A DNA stretch of 64,000 nucleotides, taken from positions 496,001 to 560,000 of the forward strand of contig NZ_JBHSIS010000006.1 in the NCBI RefSeq assembly GCF_042653545.1. Direction: 5' to 3'. Below, in pieces: positions 15,627 through 23,786 of the stretch. This DNA is from Actinophytocola glycyrrhizae. GTDB lineage: Bacteria; Actinomycetota; Actinomycetes; Mycobacteriales; Pseudonocardiaceae. The position numbers were made by a program, and so were the translations under genes. The notes under the pieces are model-generated. The model was not told where the DNA came from. It ran no database searches and saw only the letters and a program-made list of their open reading frames with translations. The stretch's first letter is position 1; every line of letters begins with the position of its first letter.

Positions 15627-17945
15627 GTGAGTCGCCTCCTGCTCGACCGCGTCCTGGCGGGCGTTCCGCACGGCGAGACCCCGCTGCGGCACGTCCGTGA
15701 GCTGCCGGAACGGTCCGCCGCGTTCGCCGACTGGCCGTCGTGGGTGCCCTCCGACCTGCGCACCGCCCTCGCGAGGTGCGGTGTGGAACGGCCGTGGACC
15801 CACCAGGTGGCCGCCGCGACGCACGCCAGGGAGGGCAGGCACGTGGTGATCGCGACCGGCACCGCGTCCGGCAAGTCCCTCGCCTACCAGCTGCCCGTGC
15901 TGAGCGCACTGTCCGAGAACCGCCGCGCGACCGCGCTGTACCTGTCGCCGACCAAGGCGCTCGGCGCCGACCAGCTGCGATCGGTGCGGGACCTGGACGT
16001 CGAGGACGTGCGGCCCGCGTCCTACGACGGGGACACCCCGATGCCGGAACGCGACTGGGTCCGGGCACACGCGCGGTGGGTGTTCACGAACCCGGACATG
16101 CTGCACCGCGGGATCCTGCCAGCGCACGCCCGCTGGGCGTCGTTCTTCCGGCGGCTGACCCACGTGGTGGTCGACGAGTGCCACGGCTACCGGGGCGTGT
16201 TCGGTTCGCACGTCGCGCTGCTGCTGCGCAGGTTGCGGCGGGTGGCGGCGAAGTACGGCGCCGACCCGGTGTTCGTGCTGGCGTCGGCGACCGTGTCCGA
16301 ACCGGCGGCGTCCGCTTCGCGGCTGTCCGGGGTGCCCTGCGTCGCGGTCACGGAGGACGCGTCACCGCGGGGCGCGCGCACGGTCGCGCTGTGGGAGCCG
16401 CCGCTGCTGCCGGAGCTGTCCGGCGAGAACGGCGCCCCCGTCCGCCGCTCGGCAGGCGCGGAGACCGCGCGGATCATGACCGACCTGGTCGTGGAGGGCG
16501 CCCGCACGCTGGCGTTCGTGCGTTCGCGGCGGGGCGCGGAGCTGACGGCCCTGTCCGCGCGGCACGCGTTGTCCGAGGTCGACCCGTCGCTGCCGGCGCG
16601 GGTGGCCGCCTACCGGGCGGGGTTCCTGCCGGAGGAGCGGCGGGCCCTGGAGAAGTCGCTGGCCGACGGCACGCTGCTCGGGGTGGCGAGCACGAACGCG
16701 CTGGAGCTGGGTGTCGACATCGCGGGCCTGGACGCGGTGGTGGTGGCGGGTTACCCGGGCACGCTGGCGTCGTTCTGGCAGCAGGCCGGCCGTGCCGGGC
16801 GCGCGGGGGACGGCGCGCTGGTGGTGTTCGTGGCGCAGGACAACCCGCTGGACACCTATCTGGTGCACAACCCGGCGGCGATGCTGGACAAGCCGGTCGA
16901 GGCGACGGTCATCGACCCGGCCAACCCCTATGTGCTGGCCCCGCAGCTGGCGTGCGCCGCGATGGAGCTGCCGCTCACCGAGAAGTGCCTTGCCGCGTTC
17001 GGCGGCCAGACGGCGAAGCGGGTCGTCGAGGACCTGACGAAGGACGGCGTACTGCGGAAACGCCCGACCGGCTGGTTCTGGACGTCCCGCGAACGCCCGC
17101 ACGCGTCGGTCGACATCCGCGGCTCGGGCGGCGAGCAGGTGGCGGTGGTGGAGGCGGACTCCGGCCGGATGCTGGGGACCGTCGACCCGGGCGCCGCGTT
17201 CACGACGGTCCACCCCGGCGCGGTGTACCTGCACCAGGGCACGTCCTATGTGGTGGACGACCTGGACCTGGAGACCGGGCTGGCGATGGTGCACCGGGAG
17301 GACCCGGAGTGGTCCACGTCGCCGAGGGAACAGGTCGACATCACTGTCCTGTCGGTCGAGGAGCAGTCCCGGCACAACGGTGTGACGGTCAACCTGGGCG
17401 AGGTGGCCGTGACGTCGCACGTGGTGGCCTACCTGAGAAAGCTGCCGTCCGGGCAGGTGCTGGACCAGGTCCCGCTGGACCTGCCGGAACAAACCCTCCA
17501 CACGAGAGCGGTCTGGTACACGCTGACCGACGACCTGCTCGCGGACGCGGGCCTGACCAAACACGAGATCCCGGGCGCCCTGCACGCGGCGGAACACGCG
17601 GCGATCGGCCTGCTCCCCCTGTTCGCGACCTGCGACCGCTGGGACATCGGCGGCGTGTCGACAGCCCTGCACCCGGACACCGGCGAACCGACGGTCTTCG
17701 TCCACGACGGACATCCTGGCGGCGCCGGGTTCGCCGACCGGGCCCACGCCGCCCTGATCCCGTGGCTGACCGCCACCCGAGACGCCATCGCGGCCTGCGA
17801 ATGCCCGGCCGGCTGCCCGTCCTGCGTGCAATCTCCCAAGTGCGGCAACGGAAACGAACCCCTGCACAAGGACGGCGCGATCCGCGTGCTGGCCACGGTC
17901 CTCGACACCATCGCGACGTCGGCCCCGAAGTCGAAAGCGTCCTGA
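15627..17945 (+). CDS. MrfA/YprA-like DNA repair helicase (DEAD/DEAH with DUF1998)
   Basis: 772 residues. A superfamily 2 helicase of the kind that includes B. subtilis MrfA, which repairs mitomycin damage, and M. tuberculosis Rv3649. Visible motifs are the Q-like WTHQVAAA, Walker A ATGTASGKSLAYQL, motif Ia LSPTKALGADQ, Walker B VVDECHGYRG, SAT as LASATVSEP, and the C-terminal helicase motifs VASTNALELGVDI and QQAGRAGRAGDGA. The C-terminal DUF1998 region has a cysteine cluster CECPAGCPSC...KCGN that probably binds metal. GTG at 15627 is preferred over 15609: no Shine-Dalgarno exists and a damage-type promoter box lies at the right distance for a leaderless message. Its strand is opposite to topA and hppA. 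Confidence 0.9.
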   Translation: MSRLLLDRVLAGVPHGETPLRHVRELPERSAAFADWPSWVPSDLRTALARCGVERPWTHQVAAATHAREGRHVVIATGTASGKSLAYQLPVLSALSENRRATALYLSPTKALGADQLRSVRDLDVEDVRPASYDGDTPMPERDWVRAHARWVFTNPDMLHRGILPAHARWASFFRRLTHVVVDECHGYRGVFGSHVALLLRRLRRVAAKYGADPVFVLASATVSEPAASASRLSGVPCVAVTEDASPRGARTVALWEPPLLPELSGENGAPVRRSAGAETARIMTDLVVEGARTLAFVRSRRGAELTALSARHALSEVDPSLPARVAAYRAGFLPEERRALEKSLADGTLLGVASTNALELGVDIAGLDAVVVAGYPGTLASFWQQAGRAGRAGDGALVVFVAQDNPLDTYLVHNPAAMLDKPVEATVIDPANPYVLAPQLACAAMELPLTEKCLAAFGGQTAKRVVEDLTKDGVLRKRPTGWFWTSRERPHASVDIRGSGGEQVAVVEADSGRMLGTVDPGAAFTTVHPGAVYLHQGTSYVVDDLDLETGLAMVHREDPEWSTSPREQVDITVLSVEEQSRHNGVTVNLGEVAVTSHVVAYLRKLPSGQVLDQVPLDLPEQTLHTRAVWYTLTDDLLADAGLTKHEIPGALHAAEHAAIGLLPLFATCDRWDIGGVSTALHPDTGEPTVFVHDGHPGGAGFADRAHAALIPWLTATRDAIAACECPAGCPSCVQSPKCGNGNEPLHKDGAIRVLATVLDTIATSAPKSKAS

Positions 17946-18006
17946 CCGGCGAGCCGGTTCCCGACGCCCGCCGACGGATCGTCCCGATTGGACGGTCCAC
18001 ACATGA

Positions 18007-18045
18007 CAGAGCGCCGGGGCGGCCAATGCCAGCCCCGGCGCTCTG
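18007..18045 (+). terminator. Stem-loop after the helicase gene
   Basis: CAGAGCGCCGGGGC (18007-18020) pairs perfectly with GCCCCGGCGCTCTG (18032-18045), about 60 bases after the stop. Confidence 0.8.
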
Positions 18046-18432
18046 AGTTAGCCGGGCGCGCGAGGAGCGGTCTGCGACCGCTCGGGTCGTCGCGCGACTT
18101 TCGGGGTGTCGGCAGGGTTTCCGGCCACCTCGTGGAGGTACGGGGAGGCAGTTGCCTCCACGAGTGCCGGTCACCCTTCGGGCCAGGTGTTGCCGACGGC
18201 GGTGCGGGTTACCGCCTTCCCGGTGTCGGTCGCGACGCGGGAGACCTAGCTCCTCCAGCGGGCGCCCGGCATGCTGCCCGTCCCGTTCGGCCGCTGTAGG
18301 TGCGGGAGCAGCGCCGAGTCGGGGCGGGTTGGGTGCGGTGGTGCCGCGCGGATGCGCAATGCCACCGCTGGTATGCCGGAGGGGTGCGTCTCCGGCATGG
18401 CCTTTCGGGGGTTCGGACCCCGGTCGCGGAAC
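18046..18432. other. Gene-free spacer with a second hairpin
   Basis: No convincing gene. CTCGTGGAGG and CCTCCACGAG form an inverted repeat near 18130-18160. The rest shows no motif that I can name and separates the helicase from the convergent Prim-Pol-like gene. Confidence 0.5.
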
Positions 18433-19062
18433 TCAGTCCGCGACGACGAGCCGACCGCCGCGGGCGTAGGTCGCCGCGTCGACGATCGCGTCCATGAGCG
18501 CGTCCTGCACCAGGCTCGCGGCAGGCATCTGCCAGCCACAGACCTCGGGACGGACACGCCAGTGCACGACACCGTGCTGCACGGGTGTCGGCGGCAGCGG
18601 CACGAAGCTGCCCGCCGCGTGCAGAACGACGTCGCCCTGCTCGACCAGTGGCCGGGCCAGCTTCTGCCCGGAGCGGACCAGGAAGGTCCAGCGGTCGTCC
18701 GGCGTCGCGATGATCGGCGCAGGCAGCCCGACCGCGCGCAGCACCCGAGCCGCGCCACGGCCGAGGTGACCGGGCACCTCGATCGCGTCGAGCGTCACGC
18801 CGGTGGCCAGCAGCACGCTGTAGGGCCGACCGGTCCACCAGGTCGCGACCTGCTCCGGCTTGGTGCCGATGCGCTCCTGCCAGTCAGCGTGCACCGGCAC
18901 GGGCCCGATGCTCTCGACGCCTTCACGGCCTGCCCACTGCGAGCCCGCCAGATAGGTGCCCGGCAGCACCGGCCAACCGCGCCATGCGAGGCCGATGGCC
19001 TGCGCACGGAGTTCGACGCGGAAGGCCCTGCGCCAGCTATCTGACGTATCCATGTCCAACAT
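18433..19062 (-). CDS. Orphan protein similar to the N-terminal Prim-Pol domain
   Basis: 209 residues (ATG at 19062; a second ATG at 19053 is equally possible and neither has a good ribosome site). The N-terminal pattern LRAQAIGLAWRGWPVLPGTY, the aromatic WWTGRPYSVLLATGVTLDAIEVP and the later WTFLVRSGQ, HAAGSFVPLPPTP and VRWRVRP-like block resemble the bifunctional primase/polymerase (Prim-Pol) proteins common in actinomycetes. The metal-binding DxD expected in an active primase is not obvious (DAIEVP), so it may be a non-catalytic relative. No helicase or phage gene lies nearby. I am moderately sure of the family and unsure of the activity. Confidence 0.65.
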   Translation of the reverse strand: MLDMDTSDSWRRAFRVELRAQAIGLAWRGWPVLPGTYLAGSQWAGREGVESIGPVPVHADWQERIGTKPEQVATWWTGRPYSVLLATGVTLDAIEVPGHLGRGAARVLRAVGLPAPIIATPDDRWTFLVRSGQKLARPLVEQGDVVLHAAGSFVPLPPTPVQHGVVHWRVRPEVCGWQMPAASLVQDALMDAIVDAATYARGGRLVVAD

Positions 19063-19168
19063 GACGCGCTCTTTGCCTCTCCTGGTTTCTGGGCGCCTGG
19101 TGCGGCAGGTGCCCTACGGATTACTTAACGGCACGGTGGCGACCGAAAGGAACTCGCAGTCGACAACT

Positions 19169-19291
19169 GGTCGTCCACGCACGGTGAAACGAACGGCGTG
19201 TGACGAGCGGCTGAACGCCGTCGGCTCGTTCATCGGCGGTCCAGACCACTCTTCGCGGGCTGGTAATGCCGCTTACCGTGCGTGGACGACC
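19169..19291. repeat. 17-bp perfect inverted repeat flanking 89 bases
   Basis: GGTCGTCCACGCACGGT (19169-19185) is the exact complement of ACCGTGCGTGGACGACC (19275-19291). The spacing is too long for a simple terminator. It lies just beyond the 3' end of the Tad operon. Confidence 0.6.
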
Positions 19292-19303
19292 GTTGAACTT
19301 GCG

Positions 19304-19699
19304 TCAGCGGTCCGGCACGACCGGTCCGGCACGAGCGCGGGCTGCCGCTGAACCGAACGGTCGGAACGCCACCTCCACCTCCACCAGCGCGTCCCAACCG
19401 GACAGACGACACGACCGCAGCACGGCGTCCATCCGCTCCACCACCCACCGGGCTTCCTCGCACGCCTGCAGCTCACCGCCGACAGCCACACTCGCTGCAG
19501 CCAGTGCGGCCAGGTCAGCGGCCGCTTCCCCCCGGTGCCGGGCCACCACCGCGGCACCGAACCACAGCACCGCGGTCATGACCACCATCAGGACGGCGAT
19601 GCCGCCGACCACCCAGACAGTCGCCGCTCCGCGATCCACAGACCGTTCGTCGCACCCCACCGACGACGGACGGCCCGGCTGCCGGAACGACGCCGTCAT
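19304..19699 (-). CDS. TadE-like pseudopilin of the Tad locus (Rv3654c-like)
   Basis: 131 residues from the ATG at 19699; a GTG further in (VDRGAATVWVV) is an alternative. The protein has one N-terminal membrane helix (TVWVVGGIAVLMVVMTAVLWFGAAV) directly after a DRGAAT motif, typical of the secreted TadE-like protein that ends actinobacterial Tad operons. The helix is followed by an amphipathic AAADLAALAAAS segment characteristic of the family and two cysteines (LQACEEA, LRSCRLS). It is the last gene of the Tad operon and probably forms a minor pilus component in the cell envelope. Confidence 0.8.
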   Translation of the reverse strand: MTASFRQPGRPSSVGCDERSVDRGAATVWVVGGIAVLMVVMTAVLWFGAAVVARHRGEAAADLAALAAASVAVGGELQACEEARWVVERMDAVLRSCRLSGWDALVEVEVAFRPFGSAAARARAGPVVPDR

Positions 19700-19968
19700 C
19701 CGGCGTCGCGGCCGGATCGGCGCCGCTCGCTTTGGCGGCAACACCTGCCCAAGCCACGCCGCCAGCCGCCGTCGCGGCCCGACCGGCAGCGCTGTCGCCT
19801 GGTGTCGCGAGCGGACCCGCGCTGCCGCTTGTCCCGGTTGTCCCGGCTGTGCGGCCGGAGGCGGCAGGCGGGGGTGGTTCGCCTGCCTTGCGGGCAGGAG
19901 CCGCTGCGCGGCTCTGCTCAGCAGGCGGACCAGGTGCCGTCGGCGGGGTGGCCGGGGGCGGTGGTGGC

Positions 19969-20331
19969 TCATCCGCCCGGCTCGCGGACCGCGAAGGCTT
20001 CCGCGTGCAGGTGGACGCCGGGCAGTAGTCCGCCTGCCGGGGCCGCGCTGACGTGTACCTCGATGTGTTCGCCGTTCATGGTGATCGTCACCTCCGCGTT
20101 CTGGGGAGCTATGCGTTTCGCCGCGGCGAGGGCCCGGTCCTGTTCCCCTCTCGCGGTCAGGCGGGCGGCTTCTCTGGCCGCGTCCAGGCAGCGCACCTGG
20201 TCGGCCACCGCCATCGCGCCGCCCAGTGTCATGGCCAGGACCAGTGCGAACGCCGACATCGCGATCGCGGCCTCGACGGTGACGCCGCCCCGGTCCCGGT
20301 GCCGCCGACGGGCCAGGCGGTGGGCGGGCAT
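19969..20331 (-). CDS. TadE-family pilus protein
   Basis: 120 residues. RHRDRGGVTVEAAIAMSAFALVLAMTLGG has the TadE hallmark: a short basic head, the G-V-T-V-E processing-type motif and a single helix with a buried glutamate. The remainder (VRCLDAAREAARLTARGE and EVHVSAAP) matches the periplasmic part of such proteins. Its ATG overlaps the pilin stop (TGATG), so the two are translationally coupled. Confidence 0.88.
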   Translation of the reverse strand: MPAHRLARRRHRDRGGVTVEAAIAMSAFALVLAMTLGGAMAVADQVRCLDAAREAARLTARGEQDRALAAAKRIAPQNAEVTITMNGEHIEVHVSAAPAGGLLPGVHLHAEAFAVREPGG

Positions 20332-20510
20332 CAGCCCGCGACGTTGATGGCGCGCTCGATCAGGCCGGTGAGACCTTCCGCCACGGTGCCGCTCTTGACG
20401 ATGCCGAAAAGGATCATCGCCAGCACCGCCGCGGAGAGCAGGCCGAGCGCGTACTCCACCGTCGACATGCCGCGGTCGTCGAGGAAGACGTATCGGGGTC
20501 GGGGGAACAT
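20331..20510 (-). CDS. flp: Flp-type pilin (DUF4244 class), 59 residues
   Basis: A 59-residue protein with a perfect AAGGAG five bases before the ATG. After the basic head it reads RGMSTVEYALGLLSAAVLAM, the class III prepilin signature with the E and Y at +5/+6 relative to the predicted cleavage point, then one hydrophobic helix and a short amphipathic end. It is the structural subunit of a Flp/Tad pilus. The high-quality ribosome site, stronger than those of its neighbours, fits a highly made structural protein. Confidence 0.92.
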   Translation of the reverse strand: MFPRPRYVFLDDRGMSTVEYALGLLSAAVLAMILFGIVKSGTVAEGLTGLIERAINVAG

Positions 20511-20537
20511 CGTTTCTCCTTCTTTCTATGTGGGTGT

Positions 20538-21242
20538 TCACAGGGAGATCTGTTCGGCGAGGCCGGCGACCACCGGTGCCACGCCGAGGCAGACGAAGGC
20601 GGGCAGGAAGCACAGCCCGAGCGGCGCGGTGATCAGGACACCCGCCCGCTGGGCTGTCGCCTCCGCGTTGTCGGCCACGGCTGCCCGTGCTGCCGCGGCC
20701 AGGTCGGTGACCAGGTCGGCCAGCGCGGCACCGGACTGGGCTGCGCGACGGGCACCACGCGCCAGTGGGGCGGTGTCCGGACAGCTCGTCGCGGGTCGCC
20801 AGGCCGTCGCCGGGTCCGCGCCCAGCGCCAGCAGTTCCGCGGCCGAGCGCAACGCCCGTGCCGCCTCGGCGGGCAGCTCGTCGGCGACCACCGTCATCGC
20901 GGTCGGCACCGGCAGGCCCGCCCGCAGGCACGCGGCCAGCAGGTCCCACGTGGCGGCGACGGTCATCGGGTCGGTCCTGGGCGGTCTTCGCGCGCGGCGG
21001 AGGAACCACCAGACGCCGACCGCGACCGCGATACCGACCAGCGGACCTGCCGCGGCCACCGCCAGCACGCCACCGGCCGCGGCCAGCAGGGGCGGAGAGG
21101 GCTTCACCGGTGTCACGCGGGCCCACGAGCGGCGTCCGGGCCTGCCGGTCAGCCAGGCGAGGCGCAGCCGGGGGACGCCCGCCCGTGAGGCCAGCTGCAC
21201 GGCGGCCGCCAGCAGCACGAGAGCGACGCTGTGGGTGTTCAC
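20538..21242 (-). CDS. tadC: TadC-type inner-membrane protein of the Tad secretion system
   Basis: 234 residues, starting at a GTG that overlaps the tadB stop (GTGA). It has three to four membrane helices (VALVLLAAAVQLAS, LLAAAGGVLAVAAAGPLVGIAVAVGVWWFL, and the C-terminal GVLITAPLGLCFLPAFVCLGVAPVVAG). The middle part DLLAACLRAGLPVPTAM and the T2SS-F-like block SGAALADLVTDLAAAARAAV are typical of the GspF/TadC fold. With TadB it forms the membrane platform on which TadA acts. Confidence 0.88.
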   Translation of the reverse strand: MNTHSVALVLLAAAVQLASRAGVPRLRLAWLTGRPGRRSWARVTPVKPSPPLLAAAGGVLAVAAAGPLVGIAVAVGVWWFLRRARRPPRTDPMTVAATWDLLAACLRAGLPVPTAMTVVADELPAEAARALRSAAELLALGADPATAWRPATSCPDTAPLARGARRAAQSGAALADLVTDLAAAARAAVADNAEATAQRAGVLITAPLGLCFLPAFVCLGVAPVVAGLAEQISL

Positions 21243-22036
21243 CGGAGCGCCACCTGGCTCGTGATGCGACCGGACCATACGACTCCTGTGCACAACAACG
21301 TCACGCCGGCGAGCAACAGCAGCTGTCCGAGCCCGGTGCTGGTGAACATCCGCAGCGGGCTCGCGCCGATGGCCTCGCCGAGCGCGATGCCGAACACCGG
21401 GAGCAGGGACAGGGCCGCGGCACTCGACTTCGGCCCGGTCATGCGGGCCAGTACCTGACGGGCGGACCTGGCGCGTTGTTCGAGGTCCCTGCGAACGGTG
21501 TCGAGGACGTCGGCCAGGGGCAGACCATGTCGTTGCGCGAGTTGCCACGCCTTCACGACCCGGTCGATGGCCGGTGCCAGCGCCGGGGAGCGGGCGTCTG
21601 CCAGAGCGGCGGCCATGTCGCCGTCCAGACGTGCGGCGGCGGCGATCGCACGCATCGTGCCTGCCGTCTGTGGCTGGGCGTCCTCGGCGGCGGCCTCGGC
21701 CGCTGTCGCCGGGTGGGCGCCCGACCGGAGGCCGGCGACGAGCGTGCGCAGTGCTTCCGCGAGGCCGTCGACGGCGGCCAGCGACCGCCGGTTCTCGGTG
21801 CGGGCGCGGAGTTGCCGTCGGGCTGTCACCGCGAGGAGACCCGCTGACGCGGCGCCACCCGGCCCTGCTGCCAGCCAGCCCGCAGCCACCGCGGCTGCGG
21901 TGACGGTGACCGCTGTCGGCCGTGGCGCACGCAAACGCTTGCGTTGCTGGTGACCGGTGAGGACGCGGAGCCGTTGGCCCGCTCGTCGGTCGGGCCAGCA
22001 CAGCAGCGCGAGGCCCGTCAGGAGGAGGCTCACCAT
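21239..22036 (-). CDS. tadB: TadB-type inner-membrane protein of the Tad secretion system
   Basis: 265 residues from the ATG at 22036, which overlaps the tadA stop by seven bases. The order of features is an N-terminal helix, a cytoplasmic loop (LAEALRTLVAGLRSGAHPATA and HGLPLADVLDTVRRDLEQRARSARQVLARMTGPKSSA, the T2SS-F core) and two C-terminal helices. This is the TadB/GspF fold. Overlap with both neighbours shows a tightly coupled operon. Confidence 0.88.
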   Translation of the reverse strand: MVSLLLTGLALLCWPDRRAGQRLRVLTGHQQRKRLRAPRPTAVTVTAAAVAAGWLAAGPGGAASAGLLAVTARRQLRARTENRRSLAAVDGLAEALRTLVAGLRSGAHPATAAEAAAEDAQPQTAGTMRAIAAAARLDGDMAAALADARSPALAPAIDRVVKAWQLAQRHGLPLADVLDTVRRDLEQRARSARQVLARMTGPKSSAAALSLLPVFGIALGEAIGASPLRMFTSTGLGQLLLLAGVTLLCTGVVWSGRITSQVALR

Positions 22037-23154
22037 GGCGCGTCCACTCCTCGCGTGGCCAGGAGGGTCTTGAGCCGGGTCCGGTCGTGGACGACGCGGA
22101 CCGTGTCGCCGTCGCGGTCGAACACGCCGACGTCGGTGAGCCGCCGGGTGCCGTCCTGTTCCCGCGCCATGTGCAGGACTACGTGGAAAGCGGCGGCCAG
22201 CTGGCTGTGCAGCGCTGCCCTGGGCAGGCCGCCCAGCGCGGCCAGGGCCTCCATGCGGGCCGGGACCTCGGCCGGCGAGTTGGCGTGGACGGTGCCCGCA
22301 CCGCCGTCGTGCCCGGTGTTCAACGCGGTCAGGAGGTCGCACACCTCGCTTCCGCGCACCTCGCCGACGACGAGGCGGTCGGGTCGCATGCGCAGGCCCT
22401 GGCGGACGAGGTCGGCGAGGGTGACCTCGCCCGCGCCCTCGACGTTCGGCGGGCGCGCGATCAGGCGGACGAACTGCGGGTGGTTCGGCGACAGCTCCCC
22501 GGCGTCCTCAACGCAGACGATCCGTTCGCGGGAGGGCACCTGGCCGAGCAGTGCGTTCAGCAGGGAGGTCTTGCCCGCGCCGGTGCCGCCGGTGACGACG
22601 AACGCCAGCCGTGCCGTGACGATGGCCTCGAGGGTGCGGTGGACGGTGTCGTCGAAGGTGCCGAGCGCGCGGAGCGACGCGAGGTCGTGACCCGCGGGGC
22701 GGAGCACCCGCAGCGAGATGCAGGTGCCGTCGGGGGCGATGGGCGGGAGCACGGCGTGGAGCCGGACGCGGCCGGGCAGCCACGCGTCGACGAACGGCTG
22801 GGCGTCGTCGAGGCGGCGGCCGCAGGCGAGCGCCAGCCGTTGCGCGAGACGGCGGACGGCGTCCTCGTCGGGAAAGCGGACGTCGGTGCGGCGCAGGCCG
22901 CCGTCGCCGTCACGCCAGACCTCGTCGGGAGCGGTGACCAGGACGTCGGTCGTCCCGGGTTCGCGGAGAAGCGGTTCCAGCGGGCCCGCACCGACGAACT
23001 CCTGTGTCATGCGGTCGGTCGCGACCAGAATGTCGTCGTGGCCCGCGACGCCGCTCTCCTCGCGGACGGCGCGGGCGACCTCGGCACCCGTGACGGCGGT
23101 GCCGCTGCCGGCCAGGCGGCCGCGGACGCGGTCGACGAGCTCGGAGGTGGACAT
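22030..23154 (-). CDS. tadA: TadA/CpaF pilus assembly ATPase
   Basis: 374 residues. A hexameric secretion ATPase that powers Flp pilus assembly at the membrane. It has an N-terminal domain, then Walker A GGTGAGKTS (residues 189-197), an Asp box (ERIVCVEDAGELS), Walker B-like LRMRPDRLVVGEVRG, and a His box (TGHDGGAGTVHANS). All are intact. The next upstream gene is the CpaE-like ssd, separated by a 632-base spacer with inverted repeats. Confidence 0.95.
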   Translation of the reverse strand: MSTSELVDRVRGRLAGSGTAVTGAEVARAVREESGVAGHDDILVATDRMTQEFVGAGPLEPLLREPGTTDVLVTAPDEVWRDGDGGLRRTDVRFPDEDAVRRLAQRLALACGRRLDDAQPFVDAWLPGRVRLHAVLPPIAPDGTCISLRVLRPAGHDLASLRALGTFDDTVHRTLEAIVTARLAFVVTGGTGAGKTSLLNALLGQVPSRERIVCVEDAGELSPNHPQFVRLIARPPNVEGAGEVTLADLVRQGLRMRPDRLVVGEVRGSEVCDLLTALNTGHDGGAGTVHANSPAEVPARMEALAALGGLPRAALHSQLAAAFHVVLHMAREQDGTRRLTDVGVFDRDGDTVRVVHDRTRLKTLLATRGVDAPW

Positions 23155-23786
23155 GTGTGCTCCTTCGTGGTGGCCGGCGCCGGCCGCGGACCGCGGGGGC
23201 TTGCGGTTGGCCGACCGGCGCCGGCCGTCCCCGCCCGCTGTCGGAGCGGGCGGAGTCTGGGGGGTGCCTGGGCGAGGACGATCCCCGGCCAGGCGTGCAC
23301 TGACCTCATGCCCGGTGGGACGAGCGGTGCGGGCGGTCCCGGCCGGTCGCCGGGACGGTCAGGGACCTGGTGCCGGACCGGGTCGGGGAAGCCGGTCCGG
23401 CACCGGCCGTCCCGCTACGCGGCCGGAGTGCCGGGTGCCGCGTTGAGGGAGTCCGGGGTGGCCGCCGGAGCGAGTCGACCGGTTGGTGGAACACCCGGTC
23501 CGGCGGCCACCGGTGTCCTCGTGTGCGGGCGACTCGTGGGGTGGCCCTTGAGGACGTTTTCCCGGCAGGGCGCCGAACCGGTGTGGTTCCGGGGCCCACT
23601 GACGCCCGGTTCGGCGCTCGCCGTCCCGCCGTGCCGCCTGGTGGGAAGGCGGGCGCGACGGACGTTTCTGTTGGTGCGGGGCGCCGGACCGAGGTGACTG
23701 GGCTGCGTGGAGGCTCGGTCCGGCGCCCGTTGTCCGCCTGCCGCCGGAAGGGAGGGGCGGTTGGCGGACGGCTGTGGGGGCGGGCA
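23155..23786. other. 632-base spacer with four inverted repeats between ssd and tadA
   Basis: No gene is convincing on either strand. Four inverted repeats lie in series: the palindromic GGCCGGCGCCGGCC (23172-23185) with a second GGCGCCGGCC at 23217-23226; TGCCGGACCGG/CCGGTCCGGCA at 23371-23402; GCGCCGAACCGG/CCGGTTCGGCGC at 23570-23617; and GGGCGCCGGACCGAG/CTCGGTCCGGCGCCC at 23679-23728. They share a CCGGACCGG-like core. The spacer may hold terminators, an attenuator for tadA or a mobile remnant. Confidence 0.55.
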
